In this document: positions 1 through 6,004 of the stretch, in pieces | Layout: every line of letters begins with the position of its first letter | How positions within the stretch are numbered: the first letter of the stretch is position 1 | Assembly: GCA_029858145.1 (NCBI GenBank) | Contig: JAOUFP010000146.1 | Coordinates: forward strand, 1-7,018 | Direction of reading: 5' to 3' | Source: Nitrospirota bacterium | GTDB taxonomy: Bacteria > Nitrospirota > Thermodesulfovibrionia > Thermodesulfovibrionales > UBA6898 | Length of the DNA stretch: 7,018 nt | The notes under the pieces: generated by a model | Database searches by the model: none | What the model was told of the DNA's origin: nothing | The model's input: the letters and a program-made list of their open reading frames with translations, nothing else | Made by a program: the position numbers and the translations under genes

Positions 1-87
1 TTTGCCGTAGTTCTTCTTGATTACCGGCGGCAGGAACTGCTCATAATTGGGTGGGCCGATATCTGTCTTTCTCTGTGGTAATGCCAT
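1..87 (-). CDS. dsrB: DsrB, dissimilatory sulfite reductase beta subunit (N-terminal 29 codons, partial)
   Basis: Only the N-terminus is present; the gene runs off the left edge. The translation begins MALPQRKTDIGPPNYEQFLP and continues PVIKKNYGK. The 'TDIGPPxYxxFxPPVIxKNxGK' pattern matches the N-terminus of DsrB, where a segment ahead of the ferredoxin-like core reads 'TDIGPxxYxxFxPPVI'. DsrB is the catalytic partner of DsrA in the cytoplasmic alpha2beta2 enzyme that reduces sulfite (or works in reverse in sulfur oxidisers), with DsrC as sulfur-accepting partner. The start ATG (85-87) follows AAGGAGG at 97-103 with 9 nt spacing. It lies 33 nt downstream of dsrA on the same strand, so the two are almost certainly cotranscribed. 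No cofactor-binding residues fall inside the visible part, so identity rests on the N-terminal motif and on its neighbour dsrA. Confidence 0.9.
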   Translation of the reverse strand, partial: MALPQRKTDIGPPNYEQFLPPVIKKNYGK

Positions 88-120
88 CTTAAAGTTCCTC
101 CTTATCTAGGATAATTTAAA

Positions 121-1350
121 TTAGAATTTGTATTTGCCTGTCTTCTTTTCTTCGGCTTCCTTCGCCTTGTATGCAGCAATGTCCTCTTCTTTGTAGAACA
201 TGAAAGGATCTTTTCTCGGCTCCTTGATCTGCTGAGGCATAGGCGGTACGCCGATAGCCTCGAGGAAGGACCTCATGCCTTTCATCTCGATGACCTCGCC
301 GATCCTCTCTCTCGGCTTAGCGTTCTCATCCCACCAATCCCAGATATTTCTGATAAGCTCTTTGAGCTCGGTATACGGCTCCTCGACCTTGATGAACGGA
401 ACAATAACCCATGAAAGCAGTGAGCCGACAACGATCGGGGCCTTACTTCCGATGCAGATGGTCGCTCCCCTTTCTCCGCCAGGCCTGAGGGCCTTCGTCA
501 TCTTTGCAATACAGTGCATGCATCTGCTACATTCAGCATTGTTTATCTTGAGTGCTTTGCCGTCATAGCTCATGCACTGGGTGGGACACATGCCTACGAT
601 CTCCGCATTGATATCCATGCCGCTCTTGGCATAGTTCTGGACTTCGGCCTGGTCGATCTGGATATCGCCCTTCCAGGTACCGATGATGGACATGTCGGCA
701 CGTGCTATCGATGCGACGCAGTCACACGCGCAGCCTGCTGACTTTATTTTGAATTTATAGGAAAATGTCGGCCTGTGGATCTCGTCCTGGAATTCCTGCG
801 TCAGCGCGTAGGTAAGACCCAGGGTATCGTAATTTGACCACTCGCAACGGCCTGGTCCGATACAACAACTTGGGGTCCTCAGTGCTGAGCCTGAACCACC
901 AAGGTCCCATCCGCGTGAGGAGTATTCTGCGAAGATAGCTTCGAGCGCCTCGGTCTTTGTCCCAAGAAGGACGAGGTCACCTGTTGACCCGTGCACGTTT
1001 GTTAAACCACTGCCGTATTTGTCCCAGATATCACAAATCTCTCTGAGCGCCTTGCTGGTGTAGAAAAATCCGCTCGGCTGGTTGATTCTCACTGTGTGGA
1101 AGTGCGCAACGCCCGGGAATTCGTCTCCAAGTTCAGAGTATCTTCCAATAACTCCGCCTCCATAACCCAGAACTCCGACGATACCTCCATGTTTCCAGTA
1201 GCCTACTTTTGTGCTGAAACATTTTTCGAGATGTCCAAGCGCATCGTTCGACATCTCGTTGTTCTTGGCTGCCTTTTTCATCTCGGTGACAAAGCTTGGC
1301 CAAGGACCTTTTTCCAACTCGTCAATCAACGGTGTGTTATACTTCTTCAT
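121..1350 (-). CDS. dsrA: DsrA, dissimilatory sulfite reductase alpha subunit
   Basis: This 409-residue protein is the alpha subunit of cytoplasmic siroheme sulfite reductase, the terminal enzyme of sulfate/sulfite respiration (or, in oxidative forms, of sulfur oxidation). The N-terminal half carries the usual 'GPWPSFV' start (15-21). The siroheme-coupled [4Fe-4S] ligands appear as C163-x5-C169 ('CCIGPGRCE') and C207-x3-C211 ('[14 protein letters not shown]'). An inserted ferredoxin-type domain follows, with C255-PTQ-C259 and C274-x2-C277-x2-C280 ('ECSRCMHCI'). The C-terminus has '[12 protein letters not shown]' and '[17 protein letters not shown]'. It is shorter than Desulfovibrio DsrA (about 437), apparently because it lacks residues before the ferredoxin domain. 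The chosen start [15 protein letters not shown] matches family N-termini and has AAAGGAGG just upstream; an in-frame ATG 15 codons further up does not. A third Cys (C209) inside the second cluster motif is unusual. Whether it works reductively or oxidatively cannot be settled from motifs. Confidence 0.97.
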   Translation of the reverse strand: MKKYNTPLIDELEKGPWPSFVTEMKKAAKNNEMSNDALGHLEKCFSTKVGYWKHGGIVGVLGYGGGVIGRYSELGDEFPGVAHFHTVRINQPSGFFYTSKALREICDIWDKYGSGLTNVHGSTGDLVLLGTKTEALEAIFAEYSSRGWDLGGSGSALRTPSCCIGPGRCEWSNYDTLGLTYALTQEFQDEIHRPTFSYKFKIKSAGCACDCVASIARADMSIIGTWKGDIQIDQAEVQNYAKSGMDINAEIVGMCPTQCMSYDGKALKINNAECSRCMHCIAKMTKALRPGGERGATICIGSKAPIVVGSLLSWVIVPFIKVEEPYTELKELIRNIWDWWDENAKPRERIGEVIEMKGMRSFLEAIGVPPMPQQIKEPRKDPFMFYKEEDIAAYKAKEAEEKKTGKYKF

Positions 1351-1354
1351 CGAA

Positions 1355-1363
1355 TCCTCCTTT
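1355..1363 (-). promoter_or_regulatory. Shine-Dalgarno site that fixes the dsrA start
   Basis: On the minus strand AAAGGAGGA lies 4 to 5 nt before the ATG at 1348-1350. The in-frame ATG 15 codons upstream (1393-1395) has no comparable site and lies outside the conserved region of the family. This decides the start as MKKYNTPL. Confidence 0.8.
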
Positions 1364-1414
1364 ATGAGTGATTTTTGTGAGCCCCAAATTTGCAAGAAAT
1401 GCAGACGCTACAAA

Positions 1415-1457
1415 GCTTAAAACACCAATTGTCTAATGGTCAAATAAAAAAAATTAA
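1415..1457 (-). promoter_or_regulatory. Candidate dsrAB promoter with upstream A/T tract
   Basis: Read on the minus strand, TTGACC (1443-1438) is followed after 17 nt by TTAAGC (1420-1415). The first hexamer is a good -35 match and the second a weak -10 match. Directly upstream of the -35 is an A/T-only stretch (1444-1457, mostly T on this strand) that could act as an UP element. Predicted transcription start is near 1408, leaving a leader of about 58 nt before dsrA. An imperfect palindrome, CCATTAGACAATTGG (1439-1425), fills the spacer and could bind a regulator. The -10 is poor, so the placement is tentative. Confidence 0.35.
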
Positions 1458-1495
1458 TCTGTAAATCATAATTACTTATTAACCTATAATTCATA

Positions 1496-1538
1496 TATTC
1501 ACGGCGGGCCGTTTTAACGGCCAAAGCCATCGTGAATA
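1496..1538. repeat. Nested inverted repeat in the dsrA-bamA divergent region
   Basis: The outer arms TATTCACG (1496-1503) and CGTGAATA (1531-1538) are perfect 8-bp complements. They enclose GGCCGTT (1507-1513) and AACGGCC (1516-1522), a nearly perfect 16-bp palindrome that as RNA would form a 5-bp GC stem with a TTTTAA loop. A T6 run at 1545-1550 follows on the plus strand, so a plus-strand transcript through it would resemble an intrinsic terminator with a short gap before the U-tract. No gene upstream on that strand needs a terminator. It may be an operator, a leader-RNA structure or a dispersed intergenic repeat; the sequence alone does not decide. Confidence 0.65.
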
Positions 1539-1551
1539 ATATTGTTTTTTA

Positions 1552-1582
1552 TTTACAAGCACCCCTCTGCAAGTGCTATACT
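1552..1582 (+). promoter_or_regulatory. Probable sigma70-type promoter for the bamA operon (extended -10)
   Basis: TATACT at 1577-1582 is preceded by TG one base away (TGCTATACT), an extended -10 element. The -35 candidate is TTTACA (1552-1557, 19-nt spacer) or TTACAA (1553-1558, 18-nt spacer). The long spacer is tolerable with an extended -10. Predicted start is near 1589, giving a leader of about 50 nt before bamA. A short inverted repeat, AGCAC (1558-1562) and GTGCT (1573-1577), lies within the spacer. Confidence 0.5.
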
Positions 1583-1639
1583 TACCGAGCTTATTTTACA
1601 TTGTAGCGCAAATTTAATTGAATCGCTATGGAGGAATGA

Positions 1640-3880
1640 ATGCAAAAAATTTCACTGCTGGTCATCTTCCTGTTCTTTGCGTCATGCAGCGTTCTCTATG
1701 CTCAGGAACTGCCGGTTGTCAATTCAATCGAAATCAAAGGCCTCAAGCGCATCGAAGAAGGGGCCGTCAAGACAAAACTCTCGCAGAAAATCGGCGAACC
1801 AATCTCGCAGGAAAAAACCAGTGAGGATATTAAAACTATCTTTAAAATGGGGTACTTTGATGACGTACGTGTTGAGATCGAACCTTTTGAGGGAGGGGTC
1901 AAACTCTTTTACGTCATTAAGGAAAAACCGACGGTCGTCAGGGTCGACCTCCAGGGCAACGAGGAACTGGATGACGCAAAGCTGAAGGAAAAGCTCACCA
2001 TAACCCCGGGGGCAATCGCAGATACCGTGCTGATTCAGGATAATGCGACGATCATCGGCAAACTCTACGAAGAAGAGGGGTACTGGCTTGCCAATATCGT
2101 TCCCGTCGTAAAGAAGATCTCTGACGACGAAGTCAGCCTCACGTATCAGATTGACGAAGGCATAAAGGTAAAGATCAAGAATATCCTGTTCGAGGGAAAT
2201 AAAAATATCTCGGCAAAAAAAATAAGGAAAGTAATGGATACGAAGGAATGGTGGCTCTTCTCTTTTGTGACCTCATCAGGGTATTACAAGAAAGACCAAC
2301 TGGCGAATGACGTGGAAAAAATAAAGAACCTCTATTTCGACAACGGGTATATCAAGGCGGTAGTCGCTGAACCCGAGATCACTTTGGGCGAGCAGAAGAA
2401 AGACATGAATATTCAAATAAAAATTTCCGAGGGCTGGCAGTACAGACTCTCGTCTGTTAATTTTACCGGAAACAAGGTCTTTGACAACGACGCGATACAG
2501 AAGAGGATAAGCCTTGTGCCAAACGATATATTCAGCAAAGATGTGCTCGAAAAAGACATGAGTTCCATCTCAGACCTCTATTCCGAAAACGGATACGCGC
2601 TTGTTTCAGTCATGCCTGATCTGTCGCCCGATGACGCAAACAAAACAGTTGCCGTTACACTGAATATCGACGAAGGCGACAAATACTATTTAGGCAGGAT
2701 CGAAATCTCCGGCAATACAAAAACCAGGGACAAGGTTATCAGGAGAGAAATCAGGCTTGCTGAAGGAGACACCTTTGACAGCTCCAAACTGAAAAGGAGT
2801 TATGAGCGGATAAACAATCTCGGTTTCTTTGATTCCGTGGAAATGGTCCCGAAGCCAAAGCATGAAGAAAAGGCGATTGACCTCGACGTCAAGGTCAAGG
2901 AACGTCCTACCGGCTTTTTGAGCGTCGGCGGCGGGTATAGCTCCGTAGACAAATTTATCGCAACCGCCGATCTCACACAGGGAAACCTCTTCGGGAGAGG
3001 TCAGTATATTAAGGTAAAGGCCGAACTGGGCGGCAAGAGCTCTCTCTACGATCTTTCTTTCAGGGATCCGTATTTTCTGGATTCGCCTTACTCTTTCTCT
3101 ACGGGAATCTACCGGTCCAAACGTGAGTACATAGAATACGAAAAGGACGCCACCGGCTTCTACCTGGGACTGGGGAAAAGCCTGGCTGAATACTGGAGAG
3201 CAGACGCTTCCTATAATTTTGAGAGAGCCACAATCGAAAACATCGATGAAACAGCCTCCAAAATAATTCAAGATCAGAAAGGCACCAACACCACCAGCAG
3301 CATCACCCCTACATTGGTCAGAGACAGCAGGGATAATTACCTCGATCCCTCGAGAGGTTCCAGGAATTCGGCCACTCTGACGTTCGCGGGGCTGGGGGGA
3401 TCCACTGCCTTCATAAAAGGTATTCTGGATTCATCCTGGTATTTCCCGCTCGGCAAAACCACCCTTATGCTCAGAGGCCGCTTTGGCTATGCGGCGGGCA
3501 TCTTCAACAAGGAACTGCCGCTGTATGAACGGTTCTACGTCGGCGGTCTGTACACGGTAAGGGGTTTAGGCTTCGGAGAAGCAGGCCCCAAAGACCCGGA
3601 CACCGGAGATAAGATAGGCGGCACTGAAGAACTTATCTTCAATACGGACTATATCTTCCCCATTTTCCCTGAAATGAAACTCAAAGGGGTCGTCTTCTTC
3701 GATGCCGGCAATGCGTATGAAGATTTCCAGAACTTCGGAACCCTGCGGTATACTGCTGGCCTGGGATTCCGATGGATATCCCCGATGGGCCCCATACGAC
3801 TGGAATGGGGGTATAATATAGATAAAAAAGAGGGCGAGAGCGCGAGCAAGTTCGAGTTTGCCTTCGGAACGTTTTTCTAA
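1640..3880 (+). CDS. bamA: BamA, outer-membrane protein assembly factor (Omp85 family)
   Basis: BamA is the core of the BAM complex, which folds and inserts beta-barrel proteins into the outer membrane. The 746-residue product has a signal peptide (1-21, likely cut at VLYA|QE). Five POTRA repeats follow at about 23-97, 98-176, 177-267, 268-348 and 349-423, each with a 'F/L-x-GN' strand near its start and a 'Y-xx-xGY/GF' helix-turn. The Omp85 barrel occupies about 424-746, with 'FRDPYF' (474-479), 'LVRDSRDNYLDPSRGSR' (559-575) and the loop-6 motif VRG (640-642). It ends in phenylalanine (FGTFF), as outer-membrane barrels do. Loop 6 reads VRGLGF instead of the usual VRGF/Y. GGAGG at 1630-1634 sits 5 nt before the ATG. 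The gene heads the envelope operon, 21 nt before skp, which agrees with the skp-lpxD order in many diderms. A weak lipobox-like 'FASC' at 13-16 is probably not used. Confidence 0.96.
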   Translation: MQKISLLVIFLFFASCSVLYAQELPVVNSIEIKGLKRIEEGAVKTKLSQKIGEPISQEKTSEDIKTIFKMGYFDDVRVEIEPFEGGVKLFYVIKEKPTVVRVDLQGNEELDDAKLKEKLTITPGAIADTVLIQDNATIIGKLYEEEGYWLANIVPVVKKISDDEVSLTYQIDEGIKVKIKNILFEGNKNISAKKIRKVMDTKEWWLFSFVTSSGYYKKDQLANDVEKIKNLYFDNGYIKAVVAEPEITLGEQKKDMNIQIKISEGWQYRLSSVNFTGNKVFDNDAIQKRISLVPNDIFSKDVLEKDMSSISDLYSENGYALVSVMPDLSPDDANKTVAVTLNIDEGDKYYLGRIEISGNTKTRDKVIRREIRLAEGDTFDSSKLKRSYERINNLGFFDSVEMVPKPKHEEKAIDLDVKVKERPTGFLSVGGGYSSVDKFIATADLTQGNLFGRGQYIKVKAELGGKSSLYDLSFRDPYFLDSPYSFSTGIYRSKREYIEYEKDATGFYLGLGKSLAEYWRADASYNFERATIENIDETASKIIQDQKGTNTTSSITPTLVRDSRDNYLDPSRGSRNSATLTFAGLGGSTAFIKGILDSSWYFPLGKTTLMLRGRFGYAAGIFNKELPLYERFYVGGLYTVRGLGFGEAGPKDPDTGDKIGGTEELIFNTDYIFPIFPEMKLKGVVFFDAGNAYEDFQNFGTLRYTAGLGFRWISPMGPIRLEWGYNIDKKEGESASKFEFAFGTFF

Positions 3881-3901
3881 CACAAAACAAGGAGATAAAG
3901 A

Positions 3902-4429
3902 ATGAAAAAGTTGTCACTGTTCTTAGTTGTACTCAGTTTATTTATTGCCTCTCACGCATATGCTGAAAACATCAAGATAGGATCAGTAGATCTCATCAAG
4001 GCGCTGAATGAATCGGACTCGGGCAAAAAGGCGAAGACAGACCTCGAATCCCTGATCAAGGCAAAGCAGTCTGCTCTTGACGAAAAGGGCAAGACTATCG
4101 AGAAGTTGAAAAGTGATATCGAAAAACAGTCTTCCGTGCTGTCTGCCGACGCAAGAAAGGCGAAGGAAGAGGAATTAGAGAAAATGATCCGTGATTACCA
4201 GAGGCTTGTGGCGGATTCCCAGAACGAGGTGAAAAAGAAAGAGGGGGAATTCACCAACGATATCATAAAGGAACTGCGCGCGATCATCGAAAAGATAGGA
4301 GCTGAAGAGGGGTATACCATCATACTGGAAGGTTCTGATGGTCAGATACTGTATAAAAAGAGCGAGATCGATCTGACCGATGTGGTGATCAAAAAGCATA
4401 ACGAAATGAAGGCCGCACCCAAGAAATAA
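3902..4429 (+). CDS. skp: Skp/OmpH-family periplasmic chaperone
   Basis: Skp is a trimeric periplasmic chaperone that holds unfolded outer-membrane proteins in a jellyfish-like cavity and hands them to BAM. The 175-residue product starts with a signal peptide (MKKLSLFLVVLSLFIASHAYA, probable cut after residue 21). The mature part opens with 'IKIGSVDLIKALNESDSGKKA' (24-44), the family's first strand and helix 'IgyVDlqkvl..s..Gk.a'. A long charged, heptad-like helical region at about 45-125 corresponds to the tentacle arms, and 'EGYTIILEGSDGQILYKKSEIDLTDVVI' (136-163) returns to the trimerisation body. Length is close to E. coli Skp (161 before processing). AAGGAGAT (3889-3896) precedes the ATG by 5 nt. 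Position between bamA and lpxD is the usual one. Skp sequences diverge widely, so family identity rests on architecture and context as well as on motifs. Confidence 0.92.
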   Translation: MKKLSLFLVVLSLFIASHAYAENIKIGSVDLIKALNESDSGKKAKTDLESLIKAKQSALDEKGKTIEKLKSDIEKQSSVLSADARKAKEEELEKMIRDYQRLVADSQNEVKKKEGEFTNDIIKELRAIIEKIGAEEGYTIILEGSDGQILYKKSEIDLTDVVIKKHNEMKAAPKK

Positions 4430-4436
4430 CCGGGCG

Positions 4437-4521
4437 TCCCTGCACATTGAGTACGTTTGAGCTTGCAGGCAGCCTTCTCTGCAGAGGAGGCTGCCTGCTC
4501 CTGTACTGGCAGGGATATTTT
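4437..4521 (+). other. Large nested stem-loop between skp and lpxD (possible attenuator/terminator or processing site)
   Basis: Three co-linear helices can form. The outer one is TCCCTGC (4437-4443) with GCAGGGA (4509-4515), and the middle one AGTAC (4450-4454) with GTACT (4503-4507). The inner one is GCAGGCAGCCT (4465-4475) with AGGCTGCCTGC (4488-4498), a perfect 11-bp stem that can extend through a G-U pair and three more pairs to a TGCA loop. Twenty-three perfect pairs in three nested blocks are unlikely by chance in a 118-nt gap. A U-rich stretch (TATTTT, 4516-4521) follows the outer helix, but no T-run follows the strong inner hairpin, so it is not a textbook terminator. It could attenuate transcription into lpxD, or stabilise or process the bamA-skp message. 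Confidence 0.6.
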
Positions 4522-4531
4522 AAATACAAAT

Positions 4532-4540
4532 TGGGATAAT
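4532..4540 (+). promoter_or_regulatory. Possible extended -10 promoter immediately before lpxD
   Basis: TGGGATAAT at 4532-4540 fits an extended -10 (TG-n-hexamer, with GATAAT for TATAAT). No good -35 is visible 16-18 nt upstream. Transcription would start at about 4547, next to the lpxD ATG at 4548. The start has no good Shine-Dalgarno (only AGAAG touching the ATG and a distant GGGA), so a leaderless or near-leaderless lpxD message would be consistent. The match may still be chance in AT-rich DNA. Confidence 0.3.
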
Positions 4541-4547
4541 ACAGAAG

Positions 4548-5573
4548 ATGAAGCTGAAAGATTTTGCCGATATTGTCAAGGGAACAGTGCAGGGCGATGC
4601 CGAAATTGAGATAACCGGAGTTGCGGGGATCCTGGATGCAAAAGAGGGAGATATCACCTTCGTCTCCTCTGCAAAATACCTCAAACAGGCATACGAGAGC
4701 AAGGCCTCCTGCATCATCGTAAAAGAGCCGATACCGGGATTAAAATCATCCCAGCTATGCATAGCAAACCCCTACTTCGCCTTTGCAAAAGCCCTTGAAT
4801 GCTTTTATCCGGGGCCATCTTACCCGGCTGGCATAAGTAGCATGGCGGCAGTTTCGCCCCATGCTGTGATCGGCAGCAATGTCTGTATCTCAGCGTTTGC
4901 CAGTCTGTCTGATCACGTTTCAGTAGGGGACGGCACCGTCATCCTGCCCGGGGTCTTCATAGGTGAAAAAACCAGGATCGGGAAGCAGTGCGTAATACAT
5001 CCCAATGTCGTTATCCGTGAAGGTGTCACGATCGGCGATCGTGTGATTATTCATGCCGGGACGGTCATAGGCTCGGACGGATACGGATACACCTTCGAAA
5101 AGGGTGAGCATTACAAGATACCCCAGGTCGGAGGGGTAATCATAGAAGATGATGTGGAGATCGGCTCCAATGTATCCATCGACCGCGCGACACTCGGCAA
5201 CACCGTCATCGGAAGGGGCACAAAAATCGACAATCTTGCACAGATAGCTCACAATGTGAAGATCGGGGAAAAATCCCTGATCATCGCACAGGTTGGTATT
5301 GGCGGCAGCTCTGAAATAGGCAGCCATGTCACAATCGGAGGCCAGACTGCACTCGCTGATCACACGGTGATCGAACCCGGGACCATGATTGCGGGACAGT
5401 CAGGGCTGTTCGGACATGTTCCAAAAGGTATATACTCGGGTTCTCCTGCAATACCTCACAAAAACTGGCTGAGGTCGCAGGCATTATTTGCAAAGCTGCC
5501 TGAAATAAACAAAAGGTTAAGGGAACTGGAAGATAAATTAAACCGATTGGAAAAGGGGGATTCTGAAAAATGA
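4548..5573 (+). CDS. lpxD: LpxD, UDP-3-O-(3-hydroxyacyl)glucosamine N-acyltransferase
   Basis: LpxD transfers a 3-hydroxyacyl chain from ACP to the 2-amino group of UDP-3-O-acyl-glucosamine, the third step of lipid A synthesis. The 341-residue protein has the N-terminal uridine-binding domain (about 1-95, '[23 protein letters not shown]'). A left-handed beta-helix of hexapeptide repeats follows at about 100-295 (e.g. 'VIGSNV', '[22 protein letters not shown]'). The catalytic histidine is H235 in '[12 protein letters not shown]', equivalent to E. coli His239. 'GYGYTF' (178-183) is the family's conserved turn. A charged C-terminal helix (about 314-336, '[20 protein letters not shown]') follows the helix domain, as in the trimeric enzyme. 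Length equals the E. coli protein (341). [10 protein letters not shown] matches family N-termini, so the start is trusted despite its poor ribosome-binding site. Its last codons overlap fabZ by 4 nt (ATGA). Confidence 0.96.
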   Translation: MKLKDFADIVKGTVQGDAEIEITGVAGILDAKEGDITFVSSAKYLKQAYESKASCIIVKEPIPGLKSSQLCIANPYFAFAKALECFYPGPSYPAGISSMAAVSPHAVIGSNVCISAFASLSDHVSVGDGTVILPGVFIGEKTRIGKQCVIHPNVVIREGVTIGDRVIIHAGTVIGSDGYGYTFEKGEHYKIPQVGGVIIEDDVEIGSNVSIDRATLGNTVIGRGTKIDNLAQIAHNVKIGEKSLIIAQVGIGGSSEIGSHVTIGGQTALADHTVIEPGTMIAGQSGLFGHVPKGIYSGSPAIPHKNWLRSQALFAKLPEINKRLRELEDKLNRLEKGDSEK

Positions 5574-6004
5574 ATATCACCGAAATAATGCAGTACCTGC
5601 CGCACCGGTATCCGTTTCTTCTTGTAGACAGGATCGTCGATGTTCAGCCCGGTCAGAGCATCGTGGCGATAAAGAACGTCACCTTTAATGAGCCTTTTTT
5701 CCAGGGCCATTTCCCGGGGCAGCCGATCATGCCCGGAGTGCTCATCGTGGAGGCCATGGCGCAGGCCGCGGGAGTATTGGCCTTCCGTTCAGGAATGGAG
5801 GGCAATGGCAAGGCGGTCTATTTCATGAGCATCGAAAAGGCGAAGTTCAGGCGCCCGGTCGTGCCGGGTGACCAGCTCAGGCTTGAAATAAAGATTCTCC
5901 AGCAAAGAGGCACTGTCTGGAAATTCTCGGGAAGCGCTACGGTGGATGGCAAACTCGCCTCTGAGGCTGATTTCACCGCCATGGTTACAGACAAGGAGAT
6001 CTGA
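5570..6004 (+). CDS. fabZ: FabZ, (3R)-hydroxyacyl-ACP dehydratase
   Basis: FabZ dehydrates (3R)-3-hydroxyacyl-ACP to trans-2-enoyl-ACP in type II fatty acid synthesis in the cytoplasm. The 144-residue protein is a single hot-dog fold of normal length. It starts with '[17 protein letters not shown]' (6-22), and the active-site segment '[20 protein letters not shown]' (46-65) holds catalytic H47 and E61. '[15 protein letters not shown]' (92-106) is the conserved later strand. The ATG overlaps the lpxD stop (ATGA), and AAAAGGGGGA (5551-5560) inside lpxD serves as ribosome-binding site. Its place between lpxD and lpxA is common in diderm bacteria. FabZ competes with LpxA/LpxD for 3-hydroxyacyl-ACP, so co-expression can balance phospholipid against lipid A. 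FabA is excluded because FabA has Asp at the E61 position and is longer. Confidence 0.97.
   Translation: MNITEIMQYLPHRYPFLLVDRIVDVQPGQSIVAIKNVTFNEPFFQGHFPGQPIMPGVLIVEAMAQAAGVLAFRSGMEGNGKAVYFMSIEKAKFRRPVVPGDQLRLEIKILQQRGTVWKFSGSATVDGKLASEADFTAMVTDKEI

Noticed and set aside
1351..1395. Upstream in-frame start that would add 15 residues to DsrA
   Set aside because: The added residues do not match the DsrA family N-terminus, and the internal ATG at 1348-1350 has a strong, well-spaced Shine-Dalgarno. The extension would also overlap the predicted leader.
1429..1443. FNR/CRP-like site (TTG...CAA) upstream of dsrA
   Set aside because: The half-sites are TTGTC and GTCAA with a 5-nt spacer rather than TTGAT-N4-ATCAA, and internal symmetry is poor, so a specific FNR call is not supported.
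1590..1618. Second bamA promoter with TTTAAT (1613-1618) as -10
   Set aside because: There is no credible -35, it would leave a very short leader, and the extended -10 at 1574-1582 is a much better match.
1676..1687. Possible lipobox (FASC) in the BamA signal peptide
   Set aside because: The -3 residue is Phe rather than Leu, BamA proteins are not normally lipoproteins, and a good signal peptidase I site (LYA|QE) follows five residues later.
1542..1985. 147-codon open frame on the plus strand overlapping the bamA start
   Set aside because: Out of frame with bamA, low-complexity Ser/Arg/Lys-rich translation, no domain, and it overlaps the bamA promoter and signal peptide region.
2690..3271. 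193-codon open frame on the minus strand inside bamA
   Set aside because: It lies wholly antisense to a well-supported bamA reading frame, and its translation shows no recognisable domain. It is best explained as a codon-bias shadow.
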